DNA of 64,000 bases. Origin: Planctomycetota bacterium. Its GTDB lineage: Bacteria > Planctomycetota > PLA2 > JAEUHO01. The notes beneath the pieces are model-generated. The model ran no database searches and was not told the origin of the DNA. It worked only from the letters and a program-made list of their open reading frames with translations. The position numbers were made by a program, and so were the translations under genes. Shown piece after piece: positions 26,574-34,291 of the stretch. The DNA lies in contig JADZCA010000062.1 in the NCBI GenBank assembly GCA_020851795.1, positions 1 to 64,000 of the forward strand, written 5' to 3'. Every line of letters begins with the position of its first letter. The first letter of the stretch is position 1.

Positions 26574-27877
26574 GGGTCGCGGTCCGCATCTCCGACGGCG
26601 CGCTGCGGCGCGCGCTCACCGACCTGCTCACGGTCGCGGGCCACGAGGTCGTCGGCGCGGGCCGCAGCGACGCCGCGCCCGACCTGCTCGTCCTGTCGGC
26701 GCCGGGCCTCGGCGCGCCGCCCAAGGGCGTGCCGACGCTGTACCTGCGCCCGCCCCTCGACGGCGAGCCCGACCTCGACCCCGAGGCGTCGCTCGCGCAC
26801 GCGATCGCCACGGGCGGCGCGTCGGTGTGGTCGTCGCCGCTCGACCCGGCGCGCCTCGTGTCGGCCCTCGCGCCGTGTGCGGCCGTCGCGCGCCCCGGCG
26901 TGCGGCGGGCGCCGCCCGAGTCGAGCCTCGACCTCGCGCCCGAGCCGTGGGCGCTCTTCGAGCCCTCCTCGGGTCGCTTCCTGTGGACGAACGAGGCGGG
27001 GCGCGCCGCGTCGGGCGGCGCCGACGTGGTGCGCGCGCTGCTCGCCGAGCGCCACGCGGCGGACCTGCGCGGCGCGCTCGCCGCCGACGCCGCCGGACGG
27101 CGCGTGGTGGACGGCCCCGACGGCCGCCGGCTGGCGCTGTGGTGGACCGCCGCGGGCGGGCTGCGCGTGCTCGGGATGCTGTCCTGGCCCAGCGTCGAGG
27201 CGCTGGGCGCGGAGGGCAACTTGCGCACCCTCGCCGAGATCGGCCGCGCGGCGTCGGTGCTCGCGCACGAGATCCGCAACCCGATCGCCGCGCTCTCCGG
27301 CGCGCTCGACGTGCTCGCCGAGGCCGGGACCGCGGAGGAGCGCGCCGAGATCCTCGGGATGGCCCGCGACCGGCTGCGCGGCATGCGCGCGCTGCTCGAC
27401 GACGTGCTCCGGTTCGCGCGGCCCTTCCACGGCGCGCCGGTGCCCGTGGACGTGGGGGCGGTGGTGGCGTCGGCGGTGGGCACGCTCGCGGCCGACCCGC
27501 GCTTCCGTCCCGTCGAGGTGAAGGTGGACGTGCCCGCCGACGCCGTCACGGCGCTCGCCCACGAGGAGCCGCTGCGCCAGGCGCTGCTCAACCTGCTGCT
27601 CAACGCGGCCGAGGCGCAGAGCGGCACCGGGCGCGTGTTCGTGCGCGTCGTCCTCGACGGCGACCGCGTGGTGCTGCGGGTGCGCGACGAGGGCCCCGGG
27701 ATCCGCCCCGAGCACCTCGAGCGCGTCTTCGAGCCCTTCTGGACGACGAAGCCCTCCGGCACCGGCCTCGGTCTCGCCTACGTGCGCAAGGTCGCCGAGG
27801 CCGCCGGCGGCCGCGCGACCGCCGAGTCGTCGGAACGCGGGGCCTGCTTCCGCATCGACCTCCGCCTCGTCGCGTAG
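26570..27877 (+). CDS. NtrB-like histidine kinase with degenerate receiver-like N-terminus
   Basis: A 435-residue protein from GTG 26570 (GTGA overlap). Residues 1-105 look like a receiver fold (RVAVRISDGALRRALTDLL, LLVLSAPGLG, SVWSSPLDPARLV) but without the acidic pocket or phospho-acceptor Asp. A PAS-like segment follows (EPWALFEPSSGRFLWTNEAG), then a HisKA domain with canonical H-box LAHEIRNPIAAL (His233) and a complete HATPase domain: NLLLNAAEAQ, RDEGPGI, FEPFWTTKPSGTGLGLA. It is soluble. It is the most likely phosphodonor for the regulator at 24067, with the globin protein as co-sensor. Third and last gene of the operon. Confidence 0.9.
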   Translation: MRVAVRISDGALRRALTDLLTVAGHEVVGAGRSDAAPDLLVLSAPGLGAPPKGVPTLYLRPPLDGEPDLDPEASLAHAIATGGASVWSSPLDPARLVSALAPCAAVARPGVRRAPPESSLDLAPEPWALFEPSSGRFLWTNEAGRAASGGADVVRALLAERHAADLRGALAADAAGRRVVDGPDGRRLALWWTAAGGLRVLGMLSWPSVEALGAEGNLRTLAEIGRAASVLAHEIRNPIAALSGALDVLAEAGTAEERAEILGMARDRLRGMRALLDDVLRFARPFHGAPVPVDVGAVVASAVGTLAADPRFRPVEVKVDVPADAVTALAHEEPLRQALLNLLLNAAEAQSGTGRVFVRVVLDGDRVVLRVRDEGPGIRPEHLERVFEPFWTTKPSGTGLGLAYVRKVAEAAGGRATAESSERGACFRIDLRLVA

Positions 27878-28231
27878 CGGGCGCCTACGGGGTGCGGCGA
27901 CCGAGGAGCACGGGCGCCCGCGGCGGCCCGTGCGCGACGGGGCCCGCTGGACGCTCGGAAGACATCCCGCCCGGCCTCGTGGTCTCTCCGGCGGCCGATC
28001 CCTCGCAGCCCGTCCCTGACGCGTCGCCCGCGATTCGCTCAGGCCCGCGGGAGCGGCCGCGTCGACCGCGTACTCGCGCTACCGTACGCCGAGCCGCGGC
28101 CCGACGACGAGGAGTCTGCGACGAGGTGGTGGGGCCGACGGGGCGCTGCGCCCCGGAGGACCGCGAACCTCGGGCCTCAGCGAGCGCGGGCGCCCGCGGC
28201 CGGACGGCCGGCGCGCGCGCTCGGGCGGAAG
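27878..28231. other. Intergenic stretch, no gene recognised
   Basis: About 350 bases between the convergent stops of the NtrB-like kinase and the CBS gene at 28232. Both strands carry only open frames that continue from neighbouring shadows. The one structure I see is a short hairpin, GGGGCG CTG CGCCCC near 28138-28152, which could act as a terminator. No repeat-family match was recognised. Confidence 0.4.
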
Positions 28232-28672
28232 TCAGCCGCCCATGACGTCGGCGGGGAGGGACAGCACGACCTCCGCCACCTCGCCCGAGGCACGGCCGAA
28301 GCGGTGGACGAGGTCGTCGAGCGTGACGATGCCGACGAGGCGGCTCGTCGCGCGCGCGACGATCGGGAGCCGGCGGACGCGGTGCGCCCGCATGAGGGAG
28401 GCGGCCTCGACCGGGTCCACGTCGTCGGGCACGGTGACGCACGGCGCCGACATCACCTCCTGCACGTGGGCGCGCGTCGGGTCGAGCCCGCGCGCGATCG
28501 CCCGCAGCACGAGGTCGCGGTCGGTGACGACGCCCACCGGGCGCTCGCCCGCCACGACGACGAGGCAGCCGACGTCCTTCTCCGCCATGCGCCGCGCGGC
28601 GTCGAGCACCGAGAGCTCGGGCGTCGCGGTGACGACGTGACGGCTGCCGAGCGCGTTGAGCGGGACGTTCAC
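28232..28672 (-). CDS. CBS-domain pair protein
   Basis: A 146-residue protein from GTG 28672 with AAGGAGG at good distance. Two CBS motifs fill the chain: residues about 8-65 (TATPELSVLDAARRMAEKDV to VGVVTDRDLVLRAIARG) and about 72-130 (VQEVMSAPCVTVPDDVDP to LVGIVTLDDLVHRFG). The GVVTDRDLVLRA form is typical of stress-linked stand-alone CBS proteins, which bind adenine nucleotides. It diverges from the LonC-like protease gene, and its leader holds the best sigma54 promoter candidate of the window (28709-28724). Confidence 0.92.
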   Translation of the reverse strand: MNVPLNALGSRHVVTATPELSVLDAARRMAEKDVGCLVVVAGERPVGVVTDRDLVLRAIARGLDPTRAHVQEVMSAPCVTVPDDVDPVEAASLMRAHRVRRLPIVARATSRLVGIVTLDDLVHRFGRASGEVAEVVLSLPADVMGG

Positions 28673-28708
28673 GGAGACCTCCTTCCCGTGCGGGGCCGCG
28701 GTCCGCCG

Positions 28709-28724
28709 AGCGACCCGCGTGCCA
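28709..28724 (-). promoter_or_regulatory. Candidate sigma54 (-24/-12) promoter for the CBS gene
   Basis: Minus strand TGGCACGCGGGTCGCT: a perfect TGGCACG -24 block, four spacer bases, and TCGCT for the -12 block (consensus TTGCT/A), with the GG-to-GC spacing required by sigma54. It leaves about 26 bases of leader before the GTG at 28672. Confidence 0.7.
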
Positions 28725-28768
28725 GTCGGCGCGCGGCCCGGGGGGAACGCACGGGAGCCGGGCCGGAG

Positions 28769-28791
28769 CCGTGGCGGCCCGGGCGCCACGG
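28769..28791. promoter_or_regulatory. Perfect 8-bp inverted repeat between divergent sigma54 promoters
   Basis: CCGTGGCG and CGCCACGG separated by 7 bases. It lies between the CBS and lonC-like sigma54 promoter candidates, where an enhancer for the activator would be expected. It is only a candidate, given the base composition. Confidence 0.3.
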
Positions 28792-28850
28792 GGGGTGTGG
28801 CCGTTGGAGGAGGCCCCGTGGTGCCGCGGGGCAGCGCCCGTGTGCGCAAG

Positions 28851-28873
28851 GCCCCGCAGCGACGGTGCGGGGC
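28851..28873. promoter_or_regulatory. Second perfect 8-bp inverted repeat in the same intergenic region
   Basis: GCCCCGCA and TGCGGGGC, again separated by 7 bases. It sits about 60 bases upstream of the lonC-like promoter candidate. Arm spacing equals that of the dyads at 28769 and 23921, but the arm sequences differ. Confidence 0.3.
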
Positions 28874-28931
28874 GCCCCCCATCGCGGGGGGAAGACCCCA
28901 CCGGTGGGGGCGGCGGGGGGCGGGGGGCGTG

Positions 28932-28947
28932 CGGCCCGCGCCTTGCG
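28932..28947 (+). promoter_or_regulatory. Candidate sigma54 (-24/-12) promoter for the lonC-like/usp operon
   Basis: Plus strand CGGCCCGCGCCTTGCG: GG and GC correctly spaced and a perfect TTGC -12 block; the -24 block CGGCCCG deviates from TGGCACG at two positions. A start about 12 bases on would leave a short leader before ATG 28986. Confidence 0.5.
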
Positions 28948-28985
28948 GACGGAACGCCGTCGAGGACCCGACCGAGGGTGCCCGC

Positions 28986-31421
28986 ATGACCGTCCCCTCC
29001 CCGCTCCCGCCTGCGTCCCTGCGGCCGCGCTGCGACCCCGCGTCCCTCCCGTTCTCGACGACGGCCGAGGTCGCCCCGCTCGCCGACCCGCTCGGCCAGG
29101 CCCGCGCGCTCGAGGCGCTCGCGTTCGGCACGGGGATCCGCCGCGACGGCTTCCACCTCTTCGTGATGGGCTCCAACGAGGCCGGCCGCCGTCGCCTCGT
29201 CGCCGGGGCGCTCGCCGCGCGGGCCGCGCGCGAGCCCGTCCCGCCCGACCTCTGCTACGTGCGCGACTTCGACGACGCGCGCCACCCGCGCGTCCTGCGG
29301 CTGCCCGCGGGCCGCGGGCGCGCGTTCCAGCGCGACGTGGACGCGATGCTCGACGACCTCGCGGCCGCGATCCCGGCCGCGCTCGAGGGCGACGAGCACC
29401 GCGCGCGGCTGCGCGCGGTCGAGGAGGAGGTGCGCGAGGAGCACGAGAAGGCGATGGCCGCGCTGCGCGAGAAGGCGCAGGCGCGCGGGATCACGCTCGT
29501 CCGCACGCCGCTCGGCTTCGCGCTCGCGCCGCTGCGCGACGGGCACGTCATGCCCACCGAGGTGTTCGAGGCGCTGCCCGCCGAGGACAAGGCGCGCATC
29601 GAGGCGGCGATCGAGGCGCTGCAGGAGGAGCTGCGCGAGATCGTCACGGCGATGCCGCGGCTCGAGAAGGCGCTGCGCGAGCGGGTCCGCGCGCTCGCGC
29701 GCGAGACCACCGAGGCGGCGGTCGCGCGCGAGGTGGACGAGACGGCGGCGCGCTGGGCGGACGAGCCGGCGGCGAAGGCGCACCTCCTCGCCGTGCGGGC
29801 CGACGTCGTCGCCGACCCGTCGCCCTTCCTGCGCCCGGCGGAGTCGAAGGAGTCCCCGCCGCTGTTCGAGGAGGCGAGCGACGGCGCGGTGCCCGGCGGG
29901 CCGCGGCGCCGCTACCGGGTGCACGTGGTCGTGGACCGCGCGGGCGAGCGCGGCGCGCCGGTGGTCGAGGAGCCCCACCCCTCGCACCCCAACCTCGTCG
30001 GGCGCGTCGAGTACCTCGCCAAGATGGGCGCGCTCGTCACCGACTTCGACCTGCTGCGCGCGGGCGCGCTGCAGCGCGCCGACGGCGGCTACCTCGTGCT
30101 CGAGGCGCGCGCGCTGCTGACCCAGCCGTGGGCGTGGGAGGCGCTCAAGCAGAGCCTGCGCGCCCGGTGCGTTCGCACCGAGTCGCTGGGGCAGACGCTC
30201 GGGCTGCTCCACACGGTGACGCTCGAGCCCGAGGCCGCCCCGCTCGCGACGAAGGTCGTCCTGACGGGCGAGCGCGAGGTGTTCCGGCTCCTCGACGCGT
30301 ACGACCCCGACTTCCGCGCGCTGTTCAAGGTGGTCGTGGACCTCGACGAGGACCTGCCGCGCGACGGGGACGGCCCGCTGGCCTACGCGCGCTTCGTCGC
30401 CGGCGTCGTGGTCGAGGAGGGCCTCTCGCCGTTCGACCGCGGGGCCGTGGCCGCGGTGGTCGAGAGCGGCGCGCGGTGGGCCGGGGACGCCGCACGGCTC
30501 TCCGCGCGCACCGAGGACCTCGCCGACCTGCTCCGCGAGGCCGACTGGTTCGCGCGCGAGGCCGGCGCGGCGACGGTGGGGGCCGCCCACGTCGCCGCCG
30601 CGGTCGCCGCGCGCGAGCGCCGCCTCGGGCGGGTGCGCGAGCGCCTCCTCGAGGAGACGCTTTCGGGCACGCTCCTCGTCGAGACGACCGGCCGCCGCGT
30701 CGGCACGGTGAACGGGCTCGCGGTGCTCGACGCCGGGCGCTTCGCCTTCGGCCGTCCCGCGCGCATCTCGGCGCGCGTGCGGCTCGGCAAGGGCGACGTC
30801 GTGGACCTCGAGCGCGAGGTGGACCTCGGCGGGCCGGTCCACAGCAAGGGCGTGCTCATCCTGTCCGCGTTCCTCGGCGCGCGCTTCGGCGCCGACGGGC
30901 CGCTCGCCTTCCACGGGACGCTGGCGTTCGAGCAGTCCTACGGGCCCGTCGAGGGCGACAGCGCGTCCTGCGCCGAGCTGGTCGCGCTGCTCTCCGCGCT
31001 CGCCGACCTGCCGGTGCGCCAGGACCTCGCGATCACCGGCTCGGTGGACCAGCACGGCGCCGTGCAGGCGGTCGGGGGCGTCAGCGAGAAGCTCGAGGGG
31101 TTCTTCGACCTCTGCAGCGCGCGCGGCCTCTCGGGCACGCAGGGCGCGCTCCTGCCGGCCTCCAACGTCCGCCACCTCGCGCTGCGCGACGACGTCGTCG
31201 AGGCGGCCGCCGCCGGGCGCTTCTCGGTGCACGCCGTCGCCACGGTGGACGAGGCCGTCGAGCTCCTCACGGGCGTCCCGGCCGGCGTGCGGGGCCCGGA
31301 CGGGACGTGGACCGAGGGCAGCGTGAACGCGCGCGTCGCCGCCCGGCTCGCCGCGTTCGAGCAGCGGCGCCGCGAGGCCGCCCGCGACGACCGCCGCGCG
31401 GCGGGGAAGGACGGGGCGTGA
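28986..31421 (+). CDS. LonC-like protease with degenerate Walker A
   Basis: An 811-residue Lon-related protease of the AAA_32 + Lon_C architecture. The proteolytic dyad is Ser659 in EGDSASCAEL and Lys702 in GGVSEKLEGFFD, 43 residues apart as in classical Lon. The N-terminal part has the family pattern FGTGIRRDGFHLFVMGS and a long coiled-coil insertion (about 130-280). The P-loop position reads GSNEAGRRRL, lacking the GKS/T of a working Walker A. LonC of Meiothermus is a known ATP-independent member with a degenerate ATPase, so this protein probably degrades unfolded substrates without ATP. The stop overlaps the usp start (GTGA). A sigma54 promoter candidate lies about 40 bases upstream. Confidence 0.88.
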   Translation: MTVPSPLPPASLRPRCDPASLPFSTTAEVAPLADPLGQARALEALAFGTGIRRDGFHLFVMGSNEAGRRRLVAGALAARAAREPVPPDLCYVRDFDDARHPRVLRLPAGRGRAFQRDVDAMLDDLAAAIPAALEGDEHRARLRAVEEEVREEHEKAMAALREKAQARGITLVRTPLGFALAPLRDGHVMPTEVFEALPAEDKARIEAAIEALQEELREIVTAMPRLEKALRERVRALARETTEAAVAREVDETAARWADEPAAKAHLLAVRADVVADPSPFLRPAESKESPPLFEEASDGAVPGGPRRRYRVHVVVDRAGERGAPVVEEPHPSHPNLVGRVEYLAKMGALVTDFDLLRAGALQRADGGYLVLEARALLTQPWAWEALKQSLRARCVRTESLGQTLGLLHTVTLEPEAAPLATKVVLTGEREVFRLLDAYDPDFRALFKVVVDLDEDLPRDGDGPLAYARFVAGVVVEEGLSPFDRGAVAAVVESGARWAGDAARLSARTEDLADLLREADWFAREAGAATVGAAHVAAAVAARERRLGRVRERLLEETLSGTLLVETTGRRVGTVNGLAVLDAGRFAFGRPARISARVRLGKGDVVDLEREVDLGGPVHSKGVLILSAFLGARFGADGPLAFHGTLAFEQSYGPVEGDSASCAELVALLSALADLPVRQDLAITGSVDQHGAVQAVGGVSEKLEGFFDLCSARGLSGTQGALLPASNVRHLALRDDVVEAAAAGRFSVHAVATVDEAVELLTGVPAGVRGPDGTWTEGSVNARVAARLAAFEQRRREAARDDRRAAGKDGA

Positions 31422-32194
31422 CCGCGCCGGCGCCCGCGCCCCGTCGCCTCGTCGTCGCGGTGGACGGCAGCGCGGCGAGCCTCGCCGCGCTCGCCGCGGC
31501 CGTGGCGGTGGCGCTGCGCACCGGCGCGCGCGTCGAGGCCGTGTTCGCCGAGGACCCCGACCTGCTCGCGCTCGCCGGGGCGCCGGCCGCGCGCGTCGTC
31601 GCCGAGCGGACGGCGGCGTCGTCGCGCGTGGACCCCGCGGCCATGGCGCGCGCGGTCGCCGCCCTCGCCGACCGCGTCGGCGCCGCGGTGGCGCAGGCCG
31701 CGGCCCGAGCGCGCGTGCCGTGCGCGCACCGCGTCGTGCGCGCCCGTCCGGCGGAGGCGCTGGACGCGACGCTGCAGGCCGACGACTGGGTCGTGCTCGG
31801 GCGGGTCGGCCACTCCGAGGCGTTCGGCGCGCGCCTCGGCTCCACCGCGTCGCTGCTCGCGACGCAGGGGCGTCACGTCGTGATGCTGGTCGGTCGCGGC
31901 GAGGTCGTCGCGACGCCGGTCGCGGTCCTCGACGACGGCAGCGAGGGCGCGGCGCGCGCCGTGGCCGCCGCCCGCGCGGTGGCCGGGGCCGACGGCGGCC
32001 GCCTCGTCGTGCTGCGGCCCGTGGCCGTCGCGGTGGGCGAGGGCGCGGGCCCCGTCGCGGCGCGCACGCTCGTCGCGGCGCTCGACGCCGCGCGCGTCCA
32101 CGGTGCGCGGTTGCTCGTCGTGCCGGCGGGGAGCGCCGCGGGCCAGGAGGACCGGCTCGCCGACGCGCCCTGCGCGGTGCTGCTCGTGCCCTGA
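31418..32194 (+). CDS. Universal stress protein, tandem-type with degenerate second half
   Basis: A 258-residue protein from GTG 31418 (GTGA overlap with the protease). The first half is a recognisable Usp fold: RRLVVAVDGSAASLAALAAA, WVVLGRVGHSEAFGARLGST (a variant of the ATP-binding G-x-x-G-9x-G-S) and HVVMLVG. The second half repeats the beginning (TPVAVLDDGSEGAARAVAAA) and end (APCAVLLVP) of a Usp domain but lacks the nucleotide signature. Coupled translation with the protease suggests a shared stress role. Family-B repeat begins directly after its stop codon. Confidence 0.82.
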   Translation: MTAPAPAPRRLVVAVDGSAASLAALAAAVAVALRTGARVEAVFAEDPDLLALAGAPAARVVAERTAASSRVDPAAMARAVAALADRVGAAVAQAAARARVPCAHRVVRARPAEALDATLQADDWVVLGRVGHSEAFGARLGSTASLLATQGRHVVMLVGRGEVVATPVAVLDDGSEGAARAVAAARAVAGADGGRLVVLRPVAVAVGEGAGPVAARTLVAALDAARVHGARLLVVPAGSAAGQEDRLADAPCAVLLVP

Positions 32195-32258
32195 GCCCGG
32201 GCTTCCCACGAACGACGAGGGGCTCCGTGGAACGATCTCGTCGGCTCGTGGGACGTCC
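32195..32258. repeat. Palindromic repeat family B, short copy at the usp stop
   Basis: Begins right after TGA of the usp gene. The left arm GGGCTTCCCACGAACGACGA is mirrored by the right arm CTCGTCGGCTCGTGGGACGT. The arms match those of the long copy at 38622-38855, but the interior is largely deleted (64 bases against about 230). Confidence 0.7.
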
Positions 32259-32312
32259 GAGCCGAGCCCGCGGAGGGCGCTCCCGCCCTCCGCGGGGCGA
32301 CGCGGCGCCGCG

Positions 32313-32492
32313 TCACTTCTTGTGGCGGTCGCGCCCCGACCACGCGGGCTTCCACGTCACGCGGCCTGCGTCCTCGGCGCGTGCGGCCGGCCGAATGCGA
32401 CGTGCGGCCTTCGCCTTCGGGGCGGCCGCCTTCGTGGCCTTCGCGACGCGCGCGGCACCCGTCTTCGGGCGGTGCTTCTTGCGGCGGTCCAT
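32313..32492 (-). CDS. Tiny Arg/Lys-rich protein
   Basis: A 59-residue frame from ATG 32492, too short for many gene finders. Sequence opens MDRRKKHRPKTGAARVAKAT, continues with KAAAPKAKAARRIRPAA and ends WKPAWSGRDRHKK. The basic Ala/Lys/Pro composition resembles histone H1-like tails and suggests nucleic-acid binding. GGAGG (in GCGGAGGACGTCCG) precedes the start. It diverges from the other Lys-rich gene at 32677 across 184 bases. I know no family name for it. Its coding status is supported by the ribosome site, composition and terminal stop but not proven. Confidence 0.55.
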   Translation of the reverse strand: MDRRKKHRPKTGAARVAKATKAAAPKAKAARRIRPAARAEDAGRVTWKPAWSGRDRHKK

Positions 32493-32676
32493 CGGACGTC
32501 CTCCGCGGCGGGAGGTCTTCCCGCCGCCTCCATGGTGCCCCGCCGCGGCGCGCGTGCGTCGATCCGTCGTGGAGCCGGCCTCGCGCGACGCGACTTGTCG
32601 CTCGCGTGGAGCGCACGGTGCGTGCTATGAAGGAAGCGTGCGCCACGGGCGTGCTCCGTGGCCGGCAGGAGGCATC

Positions 32677-32865
32677 ATGGCCAAGGCTCGTCGCACGACC
32701 CATCGCAGCAAGACCGGCAAGAAGCTCTACGCGGTCCGCAGCAAGACCGGCAAGTTCAAGGACATCCAGACCTTCCAGCGCGCCCACAGCGCCGACCTCC
32801 GCAAGAAGTCGAAGCCGGAGAAGGCGGCCGCGGCCAAGAAGGCCGCGAAGAAGACCGCGAAGTAG
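32677..32865 (+). CDS. Small Lys-rich protein with histone-like tail
   Basis: A 62-residue protein from ATG 32677 with AGGAGG at ideal distance. The first half (SKTGKKLYAVRSKTGKFKDI then QTFQRAHSAD) matches a small conserved bacterial protein I have seen annotated only as hypothetical. The tail KPEKAAAAKKAAKKTAK is histone H1-like. An extended -10 (TGCTATGAA near 32623) suggests a strong vegetative promoter. Likely an abundant nucleic-acid- or ribosome-associated protein; that is inference from composition. Confidence 0.75.
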   Translation: MAKARRTTHRSKTGKKLYAVRSKTGKFKDIQTFQRAHSADLRKKSKPEKAAAAKKAAKKTAK

Positions 32866-32992
32866 CCGTCGAACGTCCGCGTTCCCGCGGGCCGCGCGAG
32901 CGGCTCGCGGGAGCGTCGCGTGCGGTCGCAGCGGGCGGAGTGCCGCGCCCGGAAGGGGGGCGACCGGCGCCGCGGGGTAGGCTCGCGTCCCC

Positions 32993-33427
32993 ATGGACGC
33001 CCGTCTTCCCGCCGTGCCCGAGGACCCCAAGGTCTGCGCGATGTTGCTGTGCGACCACGCGCACCGCGACCCGTCCACGGGCAAGTTCTCGCTGCTCGGG
33101 ATCTTCGACCGCATCCATGCGAAGACGTTCCCGGCCACGCACGGCCCGTTCGCGATCTACCTCAACCTCACGAACATGCACGGCGCGTACAACCTCGCCG
33201 TGCAGGTGCTGCGCGCCGACGACGAGTCGAAGGTGGGCGAGACGCGCGCGGCCCAGGCGCTCACGGTGCGGGACCCGCTCTCGCGCGTCGAGATGGCGCT
33301 CCACCTGCCCGGCGGGCTCCCGCTCGCCAAGGCGGGCGGCTACGTGTTCCGCCTGACGGCGAACGACCGCCCGCTGCAGGACCTCGTCTGCTCGATCTTC
33401 GGGCCGTCGAGCGGTCCCGAGGCGTGA
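32993..33427 (+). CDS. DUF6941 family protein
   Basis: A 144-residue protein. It opens PEDPKVCAMLLCDHAHRDP and continues GKFSLLGIFDRIHAKTFPAT and FAIYLNLTNMHGAYNLAVQV, the pattern of the DUF6941 family, which is frequent in Planctomycetota. It appears to be a compact beta-sandwich of soluble type with no signal peptide. Function of the family is unknown. The gene stands alone, followed after 150 bases by the gene at 33578. Confidence 0.8.
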   Translation: MDARLPAVPEDPKVCAMLLCDHAHRDPSTGKFSLLGIFDRIHAKTFPATHGPFAIYLNLTNMHGAYNLAVQVLRADDESKVGETRAAQALTVRDPLSRVEMALHLPGGLPLAKAGGYVFRLTANDRPLQDLVCSIFGPSSGPEA

Positions 33428-33577
33428 AGACGCGTTCACGCCGGCCCGGGGCTCGCAGGCGCTGAGCCGTCCGCGGTCGGCGGCGCGGGGGAATCCTCTA
33501 CAGGCGTGCGCGGCCCGGCGCCGATAGCGGCCGGGGGCTCCATCGGAGCAGTTCGCGCGCTCGCGGAGGATCGCACT

Positions 33578-34144
33578 GTGGCTCACGCGCTCCCGGTCGT
33601 CGGGTCCGACGCCGCCCCCCGCAGCGGGTGGTGGACGCGGCTCGTCCACCGCACCGCCGCCCCCCGTCCCGACGTCCCCGAACCGACCGCGGCACCCCCC
33701 GAGGGCCCGGTCGCGGTCGAGCCGGCGCCGGCGGCCCCCGAGGTGATGCGTCCGCGTCGCACGTGGGCCTCGCTCCTCGCCCGCTGCCGCGCCGTGACGA
33801 AGGCCGACTGCGTCTTCGCCGTCGAGGGCGAGGGCCTCGTGGTCGGGCGCGACGGGGCGTACGGGCGGGTCGAGGTGGACCGCATCGCCGCGCACCTCTC
33901 GCGCGCGTTCGACACGCTCTCGTTCCTGACCGAGATCGGCCGCGACGTCGAGTCGCTGTGCGTGCAGTACGACGGCGGACGCTGGCTGACGGCGATCCGC
34001 ATCCAGCCGACGGCGTCGCAGACGGTGACCGTCGGCATCGTGGGCCCGTGGACGATCGTTCGCGAGGACCGTCAGCGCCTGCGCGACGCGTTCCTCAAGC
34101 TGTTCGCCGACGGCCTCCCCGACGCCGCCGAAGGCGCCGCGTAG
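33578..34144 (+). CDS. Unknown protein, possibly Roadblock/LC7-like fold
   Basis: A 188-residue protein from GTG 33578, chosen because GGAGGA lies eight bases upstream. Residues 1-60 are a Pro/Ala-rich low-complexity region. Residues 65-180 are compact: ADCVFAVEGEGLVVGRDG, VEVDRIAAHLSRAFDTLSFL, VQYDGGRWLTAIRIQP, TVGIVGPWTIVREDRQRLRD. This order (strand, long helix, Arg-Trp-Leu strand, strand, C-terminal helix) fits Roadblock/LC7-type regulators of small GTPases, but no signature proves it. The only GTPase in the window is at 44570. Confidence 0.55.
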   Translation: MAHALPVVGSDAAPRSGWWTRLVHRTAAPRPDVPEPTAAPPEGPVAVEPAPAAPEVMRPRRTWASLLARCRAVTKADCVFAVEGEGLVVGRDGAYGRVEVDRIAAHLSRAFDTLSFLTEIGRDVESLCVQYDGGRWLTAIRIQPTASQTVTVGIVGPWTIVREDRQRLRDAFLKLFADGLPDAAEGAA

Positions 34145-34177
34145 GCGCACCTCCGCGCGCGCCGTCCCCGCCGGGGC

Positions 34178-34263
34178 CGCGGTGCCAGGCGTCGCCGCGG
34201 TGCCAGGAAAGTTGTTTTCACGCGGCGCGCCGCGGTGCCAGGAAAATTGTTTTCACGCCGCGC
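34178..34263. repeat. Tandem GGTGCCAGG-type repeat
   Basis: Two direct copies of CGCGGTGCCAGGAAA-(A/G)TTGTTTTCACGC (34195-34227 and 34230-34263), preceded by a partial copy (GCGGTGCCAGGC, 34179-34191). Each contains a GAAAA-TTG-TTTTC hairpin, strikingly AT-rich for this genome. It lies in the convergent gap before the phoX stop at 34292 and shares the GGTGCCAGG head with the repeat at 44473. Confidence 0.75.
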
Positions 34264-34291
34264 GAATACAACGTTCCCAGCACCGCCCTCC

